NCBI GenBank assembly: GCA_905250115.1
Contig: CAJNOI010000188.1
Span: 62,001 to 126,000, forward strand
DNA: 64,000 bases
Reading direction: 5' to 3'
Source of the DNA: Adineta steineri
Taxonomy: Eukaryota > Rotifera > Eurotatoria > Adinetida > Adinetidae
Shown: piece by piece, positions 46,619 to 58,954 of the stretch
Layout of the letters: each line of letters begins with the position of its first letter
Numbering within the stretch: position 1 is the stretch's first letter
Notes under the pieces: model-generated
Databases searched by the model: none
Told to the model about the DNA's origin: nothing
The model's input: only the letters and a program-made list of their open reading frames with translations
Position numbers and translations under genes: made by a program

Positions 46619-47201
46619 AGTTAATATATTCTAAAAAAAAACAGCACAATATTCATACTAAATTTTAGAAAAGTGAGTTTATAGATCTGCTCAGAATATA
46701 TTTGTTATGATATACCAATATTTTATAATTATATTTTTCATATAGAACGATTAATTAGTTTGAGATTTTGAAGAGGTATATTATAGGCTTATTTCCGAAT
46801 CATACAAAAAAACTTATCCATACATAGCATTGAATATTAAATATGTTTAACTTTTGCAAATAGAAAGAGGGCGTTCATTGTCAATCTATTTTCAAATCGA
46901 TATTTGTGTCTATATGTTCACACTTAATAGAAGACAAAATGAAAACTATGTCGAGTAAAAAATTCATAAATTAAATAACGTTATATACTAACCGTTTTGC
47001 ATATGAATCTATGATATTATTCTTTCAATTTTTGGTCGAAATTAAATATTAAACTTTATAGTTTATGAGCACTGATTCATCATTGCTTTATAGAATAAGT
47101 ATATATTCAATCTTTAGATTTATTATATAGAGATAAATACATTTGTTATTTTTACAGTAAAAAATAAAGAAAGATTTCTTTCTGGCATAGATAAATGATC
47201 A
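46619..47201. other. Intergenic, no gene seen
   Basis: AT-rich sequence upstream of the PPR gene, up to the TIR element. It may hold the promoter; no motif stands out. Confidence 0.45.
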
Positions 47202-48200
47202 TAAAGGGTGAGCCAAAAATCTTGGTAGTTCTCAGAAAAAATGATATATCTCCCTTGCAGTAAATTATAAATTGTTGAAACTTTGGTATCTTATGCTTCG
47301 AGAGTAGGTCAATATTATCCTAAAATTTCAAGTCTTTATCTTTTACTATAAGGGAGATATAGGAGTTTATATTTTAAGTTTTATTTCCTACAAATCGTAA
47401 ATTAATGATTTATGCATTCAAATTTGCGCTTTATAAATTCTACGGCTTGAAATATTCTCTTAGTAAAATAAAACATACTACGAGATGCAGCGTGAAAAGC
47501 TCTACAGCCTGCATAGTAAAGTATAATTTTACTATATAATTTTTGATACTAAAAGATCCCAAAACTCTTTGGAGTCAATTTTGTTTTTTGCCTAAAAACA
47601 TCGTTTTTCACTGTATCAACAAAAAAATTCATTGGTTTTTCAACCATTTTTCACCGAAGATATCTTTTTATCAGAAATAAAATATGCCATAAGATGCAGC
47701 GTCAAAAGTCCTACAACTTACAAAGAAAAGTTTCTTACTCTTGTGTAATTTTTGTTTTCAAAAACGAATAAAACGTTGTTCGATTAGGGTTTTCGCACAG
47801 CAAAAGTTAATCACACGAAGTTTCGTTTATTTTGCGAGAGCAACAACTACGTAATTAAAATGTACTCTACTGTGTGGATTGTAGAGCTTTTCACGCTGCA
47901 TCCCGTGGGATGTTTTGCATTTTTATAGAATGTATCCTGTCGTAAAAAAACTGGGATACAAAAGTTAGTCATTTACATGTAACATGTGTAAATTATTAAT
48001 TTAGGACATGGATGCAAATAAAACTTAAAATATAAGCTTCTATATCTCCCTTATAGTAAAAGATAAAGACTTGAAACTTTAGGGTAATATTGACCTACTC
48101 TCGAAGCATAAGATACCAAAGTTTCAAAAATTTATAATTTACTACAAGGGAGATATATCATTTTTTCTGAGAACTACCAAGATTTTTGGCTCACCCTTTA
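47202..48200. mobile_element. TIR DNA element, about 1.0 kb, mariner-like ends, non-autonomous
   Basis: Outer ends are TA + AAGGGTGAGCCAAAAATCTT in inverted orientation; the arms (47202-47395 and 48020-48200) match over about 185 bp with few differences. A second nested inverted pair lies inside (GATGCAGCGTGAAAAGCTCT at about 47482 and its complement at about 47883). GGGTGAGCCAAAA resembles mariner-family termini, and TA flanks both ends. No transposase frame. The insertion ends 67 bp before an F-box/LRR exon whose 5' gene part is missing. Confidence 0.75.
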
Positions 48201-48267
48201 TTTGATTTTGATCATCTTTTTTATAAATAAACCTTCAAGATATTTTCAGTGTTAATATTCTTTCTAG

Positions 48268-49101
48268 AAAAAACTTCCCAAATTAAAATATTTGTCATTG
48301 ATTTCACCTGAATACACAGATCAACATGTAACTCTAATTTTTCCATTTATTCGTCGAATGATAAATCTTAAAGAATTAAAATTATATTTATTAATAAAAG
48401 TATATCGTTTAAATTATATTGATGGTATTCAATTATATAATGAACTTCTTTGTCATATGAATAAATTAAATCAATTTACATTTAATATTCAAACACGTGT
48501 CTGGAGATGTAATACTAATATTAATCTTTCATCAGATGAAGATATTCAACGTAGTTTTATTGGAAAAGAAATATATAAACAAATTAATTGATACATCAAT
48601 ATTAATTCAAGTATCGAATCAAAATGTCATATTTATTCACTTCCATATCAATTCGAATATTTACTTGAAATCAATAATTCTTTTCCAGGAGACATGTTTC
48701 ATTCAGTGCGATATTTGGTAGTTATTGATAGATTTCCTTTTGAACATAAATTCTTTCAAATTATCTCTCATGATATACCTTTTATCGAAATATTACATAT
48801 ACGTAACGATCAACCACAAAAATATAAACAATATTCATCTACTGAATTAATTACGTTTCATCATCTTAAACTTCTTGATCTAGTATTGGCACATGAAGAT
48901 TATGCTGAACAATTTCTCTTGAAGAAAATAACTTATCTACCTCATTTATTTAATCTTTACATCAAATGTGAATCATTGGTAATGATAACAAACATTTTTA
49001 CCATTGATACAACATATTTTAACTTTAGTAGAGTCAAAGATCTTTATCTAGATAAATCATTTTTTTCAGAAAAATCTCATCCATATTTTCCTATGTTATA
49101 A
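48268..49101 (+). pseudogene. F-box/LRR-family fragment with one in-frame stop
   Basis: After a TTTCTAG acceptor the frame reads KLPKLKYLSLISPEY ... ELKLYLLIKVYRLNY ... down to PYFPML at 49101. It is broken only by a TGA at 48589-48591; the 34 codons between that stop and the ATG at 48694 continue in the same frame. The sequence matches the LRR/C-terminal portion of the rotifer F-box proteins in this window. The F-box exon and upstream LRR exons are absent, replaced by the TIR element. Clear relic, though decay is mild. Confidence 0.65.
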
Positions 49102-50381
49102 ATTGTTTCAATAAAAGAAAATAGTCTAATAATATTGTATATTTTTTATTGATGTTATACTATAACAAAGAAGAAGAAGAAGAAGAAGAAGAAGAAGATA
49201 AATATAATCATCTCTTTTTTAAGATCAATACGGGCGTGAGTGCGGGTAGTAAAGTCACTTGTCTTAGCAAAAACCAACACTCACACCCTCAAGAATTGTA
49301 ATCTGAAAATATTGATTAGAATAACCTATTCTATTTCTTGCTTTCATGACATTGATTTTGATTGAACATTTCGATTCTATAATGATTATTTTGATACCAT
49401 AAATATAAATTCATAAAAAGATATATTCATATAACTAACATGAATACTCAGGAACTTTAATAAAACATTTGATTTCTTCACTATTTTCTTATAGTAAATT
49501 ATATAAATACTTATTTCTTAATGAATAAATTTACTAAAAAGTAATTCAAATTAGATATCGATATTGTTTAAAGTTTATCTGAATAATAAATGTATTCTAC
49601 GATTAAATAGAAAAAGTAAACAATCATGTATAAAAGTAATTTTTGGAAATCAAATATTCAATCAACTTATGATATTAATGTTCAAATAAAGTATATTTTT
49701 ATTTAAATATTTAACTCTATGTAAATAAATTAATTGATTTATGATGAATAAAATAATATGGAGAGAAAAATCTATATACAAATATATTAGAATTAAAAAT
49801 TATCAGTAATATAACTTTAACTTGATAATAATTAATATAGATCAGCAAGAGATATAAACAATCATAAATATTCTTATATTCTATAATTATCATATTATAC
49901 TTTTTTCGTAAAAAAATCAAGAATCAATTTCAAATAAACTGAAGTTGAAAAGTATCATTTAATTTTACTTTTATGTATGATTAAAAATTTGTTATATCTT
50001 TTATATGAATAGAAAAACAACTCTATATCCTTAAATTTAACATAATAAATATCATTTATTAGAAATATAAAAATAGTTAAAATAATTAATTTCATTTGTA
50101 AATAAATGTTAGATTAATTACAAATATTTAATTAATTTTATTTTATCGTAAATAAGTTAAGATAAAATAAATAATTATCTAACGTAATATATTTTGAAAA
50201 AGTAATTTTGAAAATGTGATGAAAATTAAGAAATAATTTGTTATTTTATTTTTCTTATCGATATAAAGCACACGTGATTTGTAAAATAGCGACAGATGGT
50301 CGTTTATGATAAGGAACGAAAAAGAAAAAAGAAACATAGTGAAAGTATTAAACCAAATAAATGTATTCATAAGGTTAACTA
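49102..50381. other. Intergenic with (GAA)n and a telomere-like palindrome
   Basis: (GAA)n run at 49167-49198, palindrome at 49230-49294, then about 1 kb of AT-rich sequence with no gene. Confidence 0.55.
49230..49294. repeat. Telomere-like palindrome
   Basis: ACGGGCGTGAGTGCGGGTAG faces AACACTCACACCCTCAAGAA. The right boundary CCCTCAAG is the mirror of the CTTGAGGG left boundary seen elsewhere. Confidence 0.6.
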
Positions 50382-51036
50382 ATGTCGTCAATAATCGATG
50401 ATTTTCTTTATTTGGGTTCAATAAATGATGCATGTACACCAGAAATATTAAATGAACTTAAAATAACACATTTAGTTAATTTAAGTATAACTAGAATTAT
50501 TCTTGATCAATCCTATGAACTTCTTCATTTACCTTTACATGATACACTTGATGAAAATATTACAATTTATTTTCAACAAATAAATCAGTTTATTTATAAT
50601 TGTCGTCAACAAAAAGGTGGACGATGTCTTGTCTTTTGTAAACATGGAAGATCACGATCAGTTGCAAGTGCGTTTTTATCATTTGAAAAAATTATTATTT
50701 TAATTTATAATTATAATTACGATTTTTCATTCAAAATATTCAGATTATTTTTAATGAGTACAAATAGTTGAATAATTCTTAGATAAAATTAACTAAATCT
50801 AATTTATAATAATCGTGGAAAACTAAATGTCGATATTTATATATGTTTATTTATTATTTATAATTTTAGTTGTAATTGCTTATTTAATTGAACATCATGG
50901 CCATTCTCTTTCATCAGCTTATTTATTAATATCAAAAATTCGTCCAACAATTTCACCAAATCGAAATTATCTTAAACAACTAGATAAATATTCTTCTCAA
51001 TCGGAACAAACTCATTGTCCATCTTTTTATTCATGA
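50382..51036 (+). CDS. Small dual-specificity phosphatase (DUSP)
   Basis: Two exons (50382-50667 and 50870-51036). The donor GCAA|GTGCGT and acceptor TTTTAG are in phase 1; the product is 150 residues. It starts IIDDFLYLGSINDA, the usual DUSP opening. A general-acid aspartate is plausible in LPLHDTLDENI. The signature loop is VFCKHGRSRS: the nucleophilic Cys and the P-loop Arg are kept (C-x5-R), but the His that normally precedes the Cys is Phe. Exon 2 has the AYLIEHHGHSLSSAYLLISKIRP helix and a Ser/Gln-rich tail. Probably an active or weakly active phosphotyrosine/phosphothreonine phosphatase. Its 3' end is convergent with a truncated eIF3g copy; this whole segment is duplicated about 9.7 kb downstream. 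Confidence 0.75.
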
Positions 51037-51177
51037 AAATATGTTGAACAAGAGAACGAAAAAAAAAAGAAATGAATCGGTGGTGTTGTTGTTGTTATTT
51101 ATTGATTCTGTGGTTTACTAAAATGTAAAAAAGAAAACAAATAAAATAAAATAAATTTTGTGTTAATGTAAAATAAA

Positions 51178-51480
51178 TTACTTTGCCCATTCAACTTTAA
51201 GAATTAAATGATCATAACCAAATCCAGATACACATTCAATAGCTTTTTGTGCATCTTTCTTTTCATTAAATGTTATAAAAGCAAAACCTTTTGATGTATT
51301 ATTTGTTTTATCTTTTGCTAAGAATACTCGACTAACAGGACCAAATGGAGTAAATAAATCACGTAAGTCTTGTTCTTGAGTTTCTTCAGGTAAATTTATT
51401 ATTTAAACACTTGACGCATGTTGACCTTGAGATGTTGTATTTGATATGATGGTGGAATATTTTCAACTAAAATTATCTTC
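51178..51480 (-). pseudogene. EIF3G: Truncated eIF3g copy (RRM only)
   Basis: The RRM exon is nearly identical to the intact copy at 60.9 kb, from the stop codon (LILKVEWAK) back to NLPEETQEQ, then degenerates. Remnants of the next exon (ACATGTTGACCTTGAGATG-like) follow with deletions, and no upstream exons exist. It cannot make eIF3g. The 3' flank shared with the DUSP gene shows it arose by segmental duplication. Confidence 0.8.
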
Positions 51481-51489
51481 AACATATAA

Positions 51490-54072
51490 AACTGTAAAGC
51501 CAATTGAGATATATGTCTTTTTTTTCTTTTTATGAGACATTGAATAAACTAAAATGAATTTATTAACAAACAATTATCTATACAAAATAAAATTTTTAAT
51601 ATGAATCGAAAGTATTTCGAATTGTTTTATTTCTTTTAAAAGAAATATGATTATGTAATAGATTAATTCATCATAGTAAATAGATATACTATTTATATCA
51701 TACTAAAACTGTCTTTTAATACTTAACAAATCAAAACAACTTTATCTATGACATCTATGATGTAACGTATATATTTGATTTGTCAAATTCGAATAGATCT
51801 ATTATATTAATTTCAAAAATATACATTTTGAATAAACAAAAGAAAAGATTAATATTTATAATTCAATTTAAATAAAATTTATTTTAAGAAACATTTCATT
51901 CGAAAATTAATATAAAAAAACTGAAGAATATTATAAATAATCAATACAATAATGATAATAGTTGAGTATATTTACTTATTCAAGATAATGATTATTTTTA
52001 TCTGATTTTTCTATATGAATTCGAGGATATTGTTTAATTTAAGATATTTAAAAAATATTTTCTTGTTGACTTTTAAGAAGAATTTATGATTATTCATATG
52101 ATAAATATAAAGACATGTGATGTTTTTATATATATTTGTTAAATATCAATTATGAAATTGATTCAAAAAACGTTTATTGAATAAATTAGAAATTTAATGA
52201 GCAACATAAACTAATATAGATTCATTTTTTGTAAGCACTTTAGTGCGTCACAAATAAATAACGCATAATCAAAATATATATAGATTCATTAGTTAATATT
52301 TCGCTATTAACGTACGTCAAAAAAGTCTTCGTACATAATGTTTATTTATTTTTCAGTTATTTGTTAGCAATCAATGAGAGTTAAAATCAATTATGACGAC
52401 TCAGAAATTGTATCTCTTTCTCAATATGGGATTACAAATTCTTATATTTGCTTTTATTAAACAGTAATGTGAAAATCTTTGAAAGGTCTTATAAGATAGT
52501 TTGTAGAAAAATATTTTTGGTATGTATTTACTAACTGACGCGAAATTGAAATTTAAAACTTTTGTTCATATGCCAGTTTGTAGAGTAAGACTCGCATTCT
52601 AAAAAATCTACCTATCATTGATGATGAATAATCATCTCTAATAGAATCTAAGTCAAATAGTCGCCATCAGACTACTCGAAGTAATTGTTTATTTAACTCA
52701 AATCATTCATCATTGATAACATTATCACATAAAAGTCAATTCGCTAAATCAACTTCATCTTACAGAAAAGTATTTTGACATGTAGCGTCACTTACTGCAT
52801 TAATGTATTCACCGTCTGATATTGAGTTCATAATTCATCCCAATTTGACTGCATACTATTATATATTTTTTCCTCTTCATTCTCGTCCTTTTTGTGGTTG
52901 ACCTGCGAATAAACTTTTTGTTTCAATATATATATATTAATGAATCTAAGTTGATAAAAAAAACACAATTACAGTAACGGCAATAGCGATTGTAGAAACT
53001 ATTATCTGTAAAAAATATTTACTGGTACGAATTTTATTTAAAGAAAAATCATTGTATAATTAACATATATGAAATATTTGTAAGTAAATGAATAAAACAA
53101 TTTATTTTTCTTATCTATTGGAATAATTAGATTTGTTTTGTAATATAAGAAGTATCAATGACATATTCAAGTTAAGAAAATTATCTTTTATTATGAAAAA
53201 AAGATTTAGATTTTCTTAGAATATATTAGTTAAGTGATATTCTTTGAAATTATTGCCATTTTTAACGAGTATTATCAAGATGATGCGTGAAATCGATTAT
53301 ATGTTAACTAAATAATTGAGAATTAAAGTATTTACTAGAATTATTATTAAAATAATCTAAATGTTTTCGAAAATTCTGCATCAATCTATTTTGCATTAAC
53401 TTTTTCTAAAAAATTAATCTCAATAAGATACATAATTACATTTAGAGAAAATGACGAAGTAAGTTCTATTAATGAGTTAATTATTGTGTGAAGAAAATAA
53501 AGACTTTTCTATCTTTGAAAATTTTTTATAGATAATGTTTTGTACATTGAGATAATAAATATCTTTTAATGGTTCGAAACTTTGTCAATGTTTATTCTAA
53601 AAGTATGAGTAATGACATAATTCCTGACAGTGATTTTTAACTATAAAAATACCCATCAACAATGAATGAATATTATTATTTATTAAATCTTTTTATATTT
53701 TTCTGTTAACTTTGAAGATTATAATAATAGATGTGCTTGTAGAACGAGATATTTTATTTAAAGTTCGATGAGCTGAAGTTCTTTTAAGTATTAGAAAATA
53801 CCCAACAAATCGTTTAAAAATTAAGTTTGTTTTCAGTCATGATGAGATATTTCAATAATTTATTTATTGAATTCATATTTTTATAACTGAAATGAGTGTG
53901 ATTAATTTGATAAATAATTCTAACTTTATTATGCTGTTGTCCGTTTGTTGATTCTTCTCTAATTTCAGTTAGACATTTGTATAAAAGAATAAATATTTCA
54001 TTATTAGATTTTAGAAATAAATCTTGTAATAAATATACTTATTATTTAGATAATCTTCAGTTATAACTCATA
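51490..54072. other. 2.6-kb AT-rich region, no gene seen
   Basis: No frame with family character. Around 52600-52920 the complement has protein-like patches interrupted by stops (NSMQSNWDEL, TQYQTVNTLMQ), possibly an old relic. Confidence 0.45.
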
Positions 54073-57000
54073 ATGACCAATATATGTTTATTATCAACAA
54101 CAACAACAACTTGTTTCGATTGTTTACCCAATGAACTTATTTTAATAATTTGGGAATATTTAGGTAATGTTGAAGCAATTAGAATATTTGAATCTATGGA
54201 ATGTGAACGATATACAAAATTATTAGAAGAATATTATTATAAAAGTGTCAGTTTTCGTCAAACATCATTATCAACTTTTCAACTTTATTGTTCTCATTTA
54301 TTAAACAAAATTCGATTTCATGTAGAAACGTTAAAACTTGGTCATGAATTTGTTTATTCTCAATTACGTCTTTTTACTCAAATGCGTCCAGGTCAGTACA
54401 ATTAATATTCATTTGTAACATGTCGACAATTGAAGCTTTAATTTAATTTTTTTCACCTTTTTTAACGTCATTTTATAGAACCAGAGCTTCTATCGCGAAA
54501 AACCATCTTTTTGTGCTAAAAAATGTTTTTTTCAAGCAGAAAAATATAAAAAGTTTGAACAGTACAGTTTTTTTTCTGGAAAACATCTTTTTCAAAATAT
54601 GCAAAAACTTTCTCCTTCTTCCTTTTTTATTACCAACTCAAACTTTTTTTCATATCCGGTATGAAAAACAATATAAAAAAGTCCCTAAATCAATTCAAAT
54701 CTTGAAAATCCTTTGATGATGACGAGTGTGGGTGTGTGCCTTTGTTCTCGTATCTTGCGTTCACCCACACCCACACCCACACCCTAGTATATGTCTGTTT
54801 GAATTGATTGATGTATATTTTAACTGTTTCCAAAGGTTGTACTTTTCTCCGAATTTTCGTCTTTTTGTTCTAGTTACTAGAAGTTTTACCGAGAAAAAAA
54901 GTCAAACCTATTAAAAAGTTTGGAAACAGACATGAAATTAGCTAAGATTGTTATACTAATTTCATATATGATATAATCTTGTTATATGAAATCTAATTTT
55001 TGATGAAGGAAATTGAAAGTTATTCGCAGAAATTTAGCTTTTTTTTCTCTATAGAAAAAAGAAAGATGTAAAGTGAATTGTAGTTTTGTGAATAGTTGAT
55101 ATTTACGATGAGTTGGATGATTTAACATATTTGATTCGATCGTTTACATACTTTTTTAATCAAGAGTGTCTGACAGTCTGAGGGAATCTGAAAATTTCCT
55201 AGGGGGAGCGGAGCTTTCCGTAACTCCTCCGATGGTTATGCCACTAATAACGATACTGTTCAAGTTTGCTATATTTTTCGTCCAGAAAAAGCATATATTA
55301 GAGCTAAAAAATAGTTTTTTGCGATAGCAGCACTCGCTCTTTAAATTAATATGAAAAATAGGAAAAAAAAACTTTATTTGGAGGTTGAATTAAATGAAGA
55401 ATACTTGAATGTTATAATCTATAAAACTAATTAAAAGTTTATATAATTCCATTCGTCAACTTACTTTTTCTAACACATTAGTATTTTGAAAATCTAAATG
55501 AAACAATGGAAATAAGAGTATTATTTTCTTATGATCACTGTTATTGTTATTCTCTTTATTTAAAATTTTATAAATATTTATTTAAGTAGAGATAAGTCAA
55601 TAAAATTTAGATGAATCTTCTTTTATTTATACTTTGTTGTAATCTTTTAAATTTCATTTTCTTTTTGAACACATTTATATTAGGATAATCTTAATATTAA
55701 AAAATATAGAGAAATGTTTTATTAACTTTGTTTATTTTTTTCTTAGCTTCTTTATCAGTTATAAAGATGTTTCCAAAGCTACGAAGAATTGTATTATACA
55801 ATATTCCTGAAATGAGTAGTGATGATCTTGAACCATATTTATCAACTATTCCATTTCTTCAACATATAGAAGTTTCGAGATGTTCATTGACAAAATTATC
55901 ATCTTTACTATGTTCAAATCTACTTAATCATGACAAAAGTCAACTACAAAGTTGTATTTTTCGTGGTACTTATCAAATGAATGGTGTTATTTTGTACGAA
56001 CCCATTCCATCTTCTTATCAAGTGCAACAATCTCTTATTGATATCCGAATCAATATTCAAGATTTGATTTCATTAAAAAATTTACTTCAATTTCTTCCGA
56101 AACTTTTGAAACTTGGTAAGTTATCAATAATAAATTTTGAATATTAAGAAGAAAATCTGCGTGATATTTCTAAACTACAGTAAATAAATAATAGAGGACC
56201 TACCAGGAATCAGAACATTAAGATACTTATGAAACTTTTTTTTAAGACTTTTCTAGTGAATCGAAAAAACGTAGTCGATAGGTATTAATTCGAAATCTCG
56301 AAGGTGTTGGTGTGGATGTGAGTGTGGGTGAAGCAGTGGAAACAATGGAATCTCCAATTCTTTTACAGACACATTTTCATTCACACCCACACTCTTATTT
56401 CAGTGTAAGAAAATAGACCAATTTCATCGAGATAATTACTTGGAAATTTACGAATCCCAAGTAGAAACTTAATATACTATAATGCTTTATTATTTAGAAA
56501 GAAAATACCATGAAAGATTAGAATATTTATTTAGATACATTAATTTCGTATGCATTACATTGCGTTCAGTGTTGTAGAACACTATAAACAAAACCATTAT
56601 TCTCCTGCCTATTATAATTTACATTATCATAAATATAAGTTTCTTTTTTGAGAGTTTTCGGGCACAATTCTGGCACCCATAATTTTCTTGTTACATCACT
56701 ATTATATATGCTTCAAATATAAATATTTAACGTCTTTGAATTTACAATCTGAAGAATATTCTTTTGTTATAGATGTTCATGTATCCTCAGATATTACAAA
56801 TAGTGACAATGATGTGTTTATTTCCTGCATTTGTCCATGTATTTATTTAAGAAAATTAACTTTACGGTAAATAATATCAATAAAGAACCATTACATATTC
56901 TTATATTTTTGTCTATATTTAGAATATTTGGAACGGTGCAATACTTCACAAGTGTTGTGAACTTTATTCTTTTGTTTCGTAATAGTCTTACTCATATAGA

Positions 57001-58764
57001 TCTATCTTTCGTTCATAGAGATTTAGCTTATCATTATTCATTAGTGTATATCGATGGAAATATTCTTTTCGATAAACTTCTAGTTCATATGTCAAAATTA
57101 GAAAAAATGAATTTTTACATCGAAACAGCTTGTTATTCTAATCAAGAAACAGCTTTAATTATTAAATCATTTCAAACAGGTAAGTCAAAAGTATTTAACT
57201 TATAACAATCATTTGTCTTTTTACATCCAGTTATGAAATAATTTGTTTTTATTGAGTATTGTCTTTAATTAACATTTTTGGTCACAAGCATTAGAAAGAA
57301 TTTTCTTTTGAATCACAAATAATACTGCAAAAGGTTCTTTCGTCATTATGGAGGAAAAAATGCTGTAAAGGGTGTGGGTGGGTGTAAGTGTAAGTGTGGG
57401 TATGGATATTATCTTTATGATTTATGCACACACACGCAATCACCCACCGATGCTCACACGGGCATCCACACCCATATTCTTCTGATCAAATAATAGTGCG
57501 AGAGAAATGTTTCATCGAGATATTCACATAATCATTGTTGATCCAATTTTATTTTTAGAATATTGGCGATCTATGCTGATTGGATGCCATTATAATAGAT
57601 TCAGTCATTGTTATGTAATTTTTTCGTTGCCTTATGTATTTTCTAAATATCTGGTGGTTACGACTGATATAATGAATACACAATTTAATCAACCAGAATC
57701 TCAACTAAATATTCTAATACCAATGTTGATTAAAAAAAGTCGTGACTTGTATTTACACGTCGAACAAAATGAAACGTTAAGCTCGTCATTTATTAGATTT
57801 TTAACTCAAGGAAATTATCGAGGTACGTTGTTTGCCATCGTTTTTTATTAATACTTATCTTTATATAACGTAAAATATTTTCTAAATATAGGACATACAC
57901 TTATACTTACACCACGTACATATTATCAATTAGAACAAAATAAAAACTATCTGGTAGAATACTTTTTGAATATAGGACATACACTCGGACTTATACCTCG
58001 TACATTTTATCAACCAGAACAAAATAAAAATCATCTGATAGAATATGATCAATTCGTATTATTTCCACCCATTCAAAATCATTTAAGTAAATATATCAGA
58101 ATTTGTTTCAGTTTTATCCAATGATATCAAATAGAGTAATTGTATTTAAAAGAGTGTTATGATAAACAACAGTCTTCGAAAGAATAAAAAGAGATTTGTC
58201 TTATTGATTTTCATAGAGTGAATTTAGTTGATTTGTAATTGTAAATATTTTTTTTTCATTTGTAAAATTTCTATATATTTTTCAGGGGAAGAACTTATTA
58301 GCACTACAATGACTTGGCTTAATTGGATGCCATATCTACGAATATTGAATATTGATGCACAAATGCTATTGAAACTTGTACCAACAATAAATCGTAATGG
58401 TACAATCAATCGATTTCCATTCCTTAAAGAACTTATTGTGCGTCAGCTGGACATACCTCTAAATGAAGATACTTTAAGTTTGATTGTTCAATTAAATACT
58501 TCATCATCATTGCGTAACATTCGTATTATAAAATATAAAGAATTGGACTCTCAATCAATCGATAACAATAATTTTGTTTCTAATATTTGTCAAATCTGTT
58601 GTAACATGCATAAATTAGAAACAATGACAATTGTCTTCAAAGATCCACATTCATTATTTGATACCACCATAATAGAAGAACTTGCTGGTATTGAAAAGAA
58701 AAACTGCCAATTGGAATGTATCTATGTTTCTGATAATACTATTCAGTTTTGGCTTGAAAAATAG
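54073..58764 (+). CDS. F-box / LRR protein, seven exons
   Basis: Exons 54073-54391, 55747-56115, 56653-56866, 56923-57179, 57559-57822, 57892-58086 and 58286-58764 join with consistent phases (1,1,2,1,1,1) and no stop, giving 698 residues. The N-terminus CFDCLPNELILIIWEYLGNVEAI is the F-box (about residues 13-50). The rest is irregular leucine-rich sequence (FPKLRRIVLYNIPEM, LTSLNLQSEEY, LRILNIDAQM) as in other bdelloid F-box/LRR proteins, so it is likely an SCF ligase receptor. Introns 1, 2 and 4 are long because each contains a telomere-like palindrome. Exon 6 contains an internal duplication of about 84 bp. The acceptor of exon 3 (TTGAG) is weak and chosen by phase. Confidence 0.7.
54723..54786. 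repeat. Telomere-like palindrome in F-box intron 1
   Basis: CGAGTGTGGGTGTGTGCC faces CACCCACACCCACACCC and CACCCTAG across about 25 bp. Almost pure TGTGGG-type arms. Confidence 0.7.
56297..56396. repeat. Telomere-like palindrome in F-box intron 2
   Basis: CTCGAAGGTGTTGGTGTGG then GTGAGTGTGGGTG on the left, CATTCACACCCACACTCTTA on the right, with a loop of about 50 bp. Confidence 0.65.
57366..57480. repeat. Telomere-like palindrome in F-box intron 4
   Basis: TAAAGGGTGTGGGTGGGTG and further GTAAGTGTGGG units, then CACACACACGCAATCACCC and CATCCACACCCATATTCT. Loop about 30 bp. Confidence 0.65.
57892..58060 (+). repeat. Internal exon duplication of about 84 bp
   Basis: GGACATACACTTATACTTAC begins the exon after AATATAG. 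The same block, including the preceding AATATAG acceptor-like sequence, recurs about 84 bp later as GGACATACACTCGGACTTAT. Both copies stay in frame. Confidence 0.65.
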
Positions 58765-58862
58765 TTTTCTCTAGTTTTCTTATTGTTCATATTGATAAAT
58801 ATTATTATTTTGATTTATTAAATAAAACTATATTTACATACAAAATTATCGAATAAACTAAT

Positions 58863-58954
58863 CCAGGTCAAACAAGCGCGATCGTAAACGATCCTATTTT
58901 TCTCCGAATACAGTCGTATTCAATCGTTTACGTAGTTCGTAATAATCGACCTGG
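58863..58954. repeat. Palindromic hairpin, 92 bp
   Basis: CCAGGTC at one end and GACCTGG at the other. Inside, GATCGTAAACGATC pairs imperfectly with AATCGTTTACG. It sits about 100 bp past the F-box stop codon. Confidence 0.55.

Noticed and set aside
53565..53580. GGTTCGAAAC as a tRNA T-loop
   Set aside because: No matching acceptor stem, D-arm or anticodon arm nearby.
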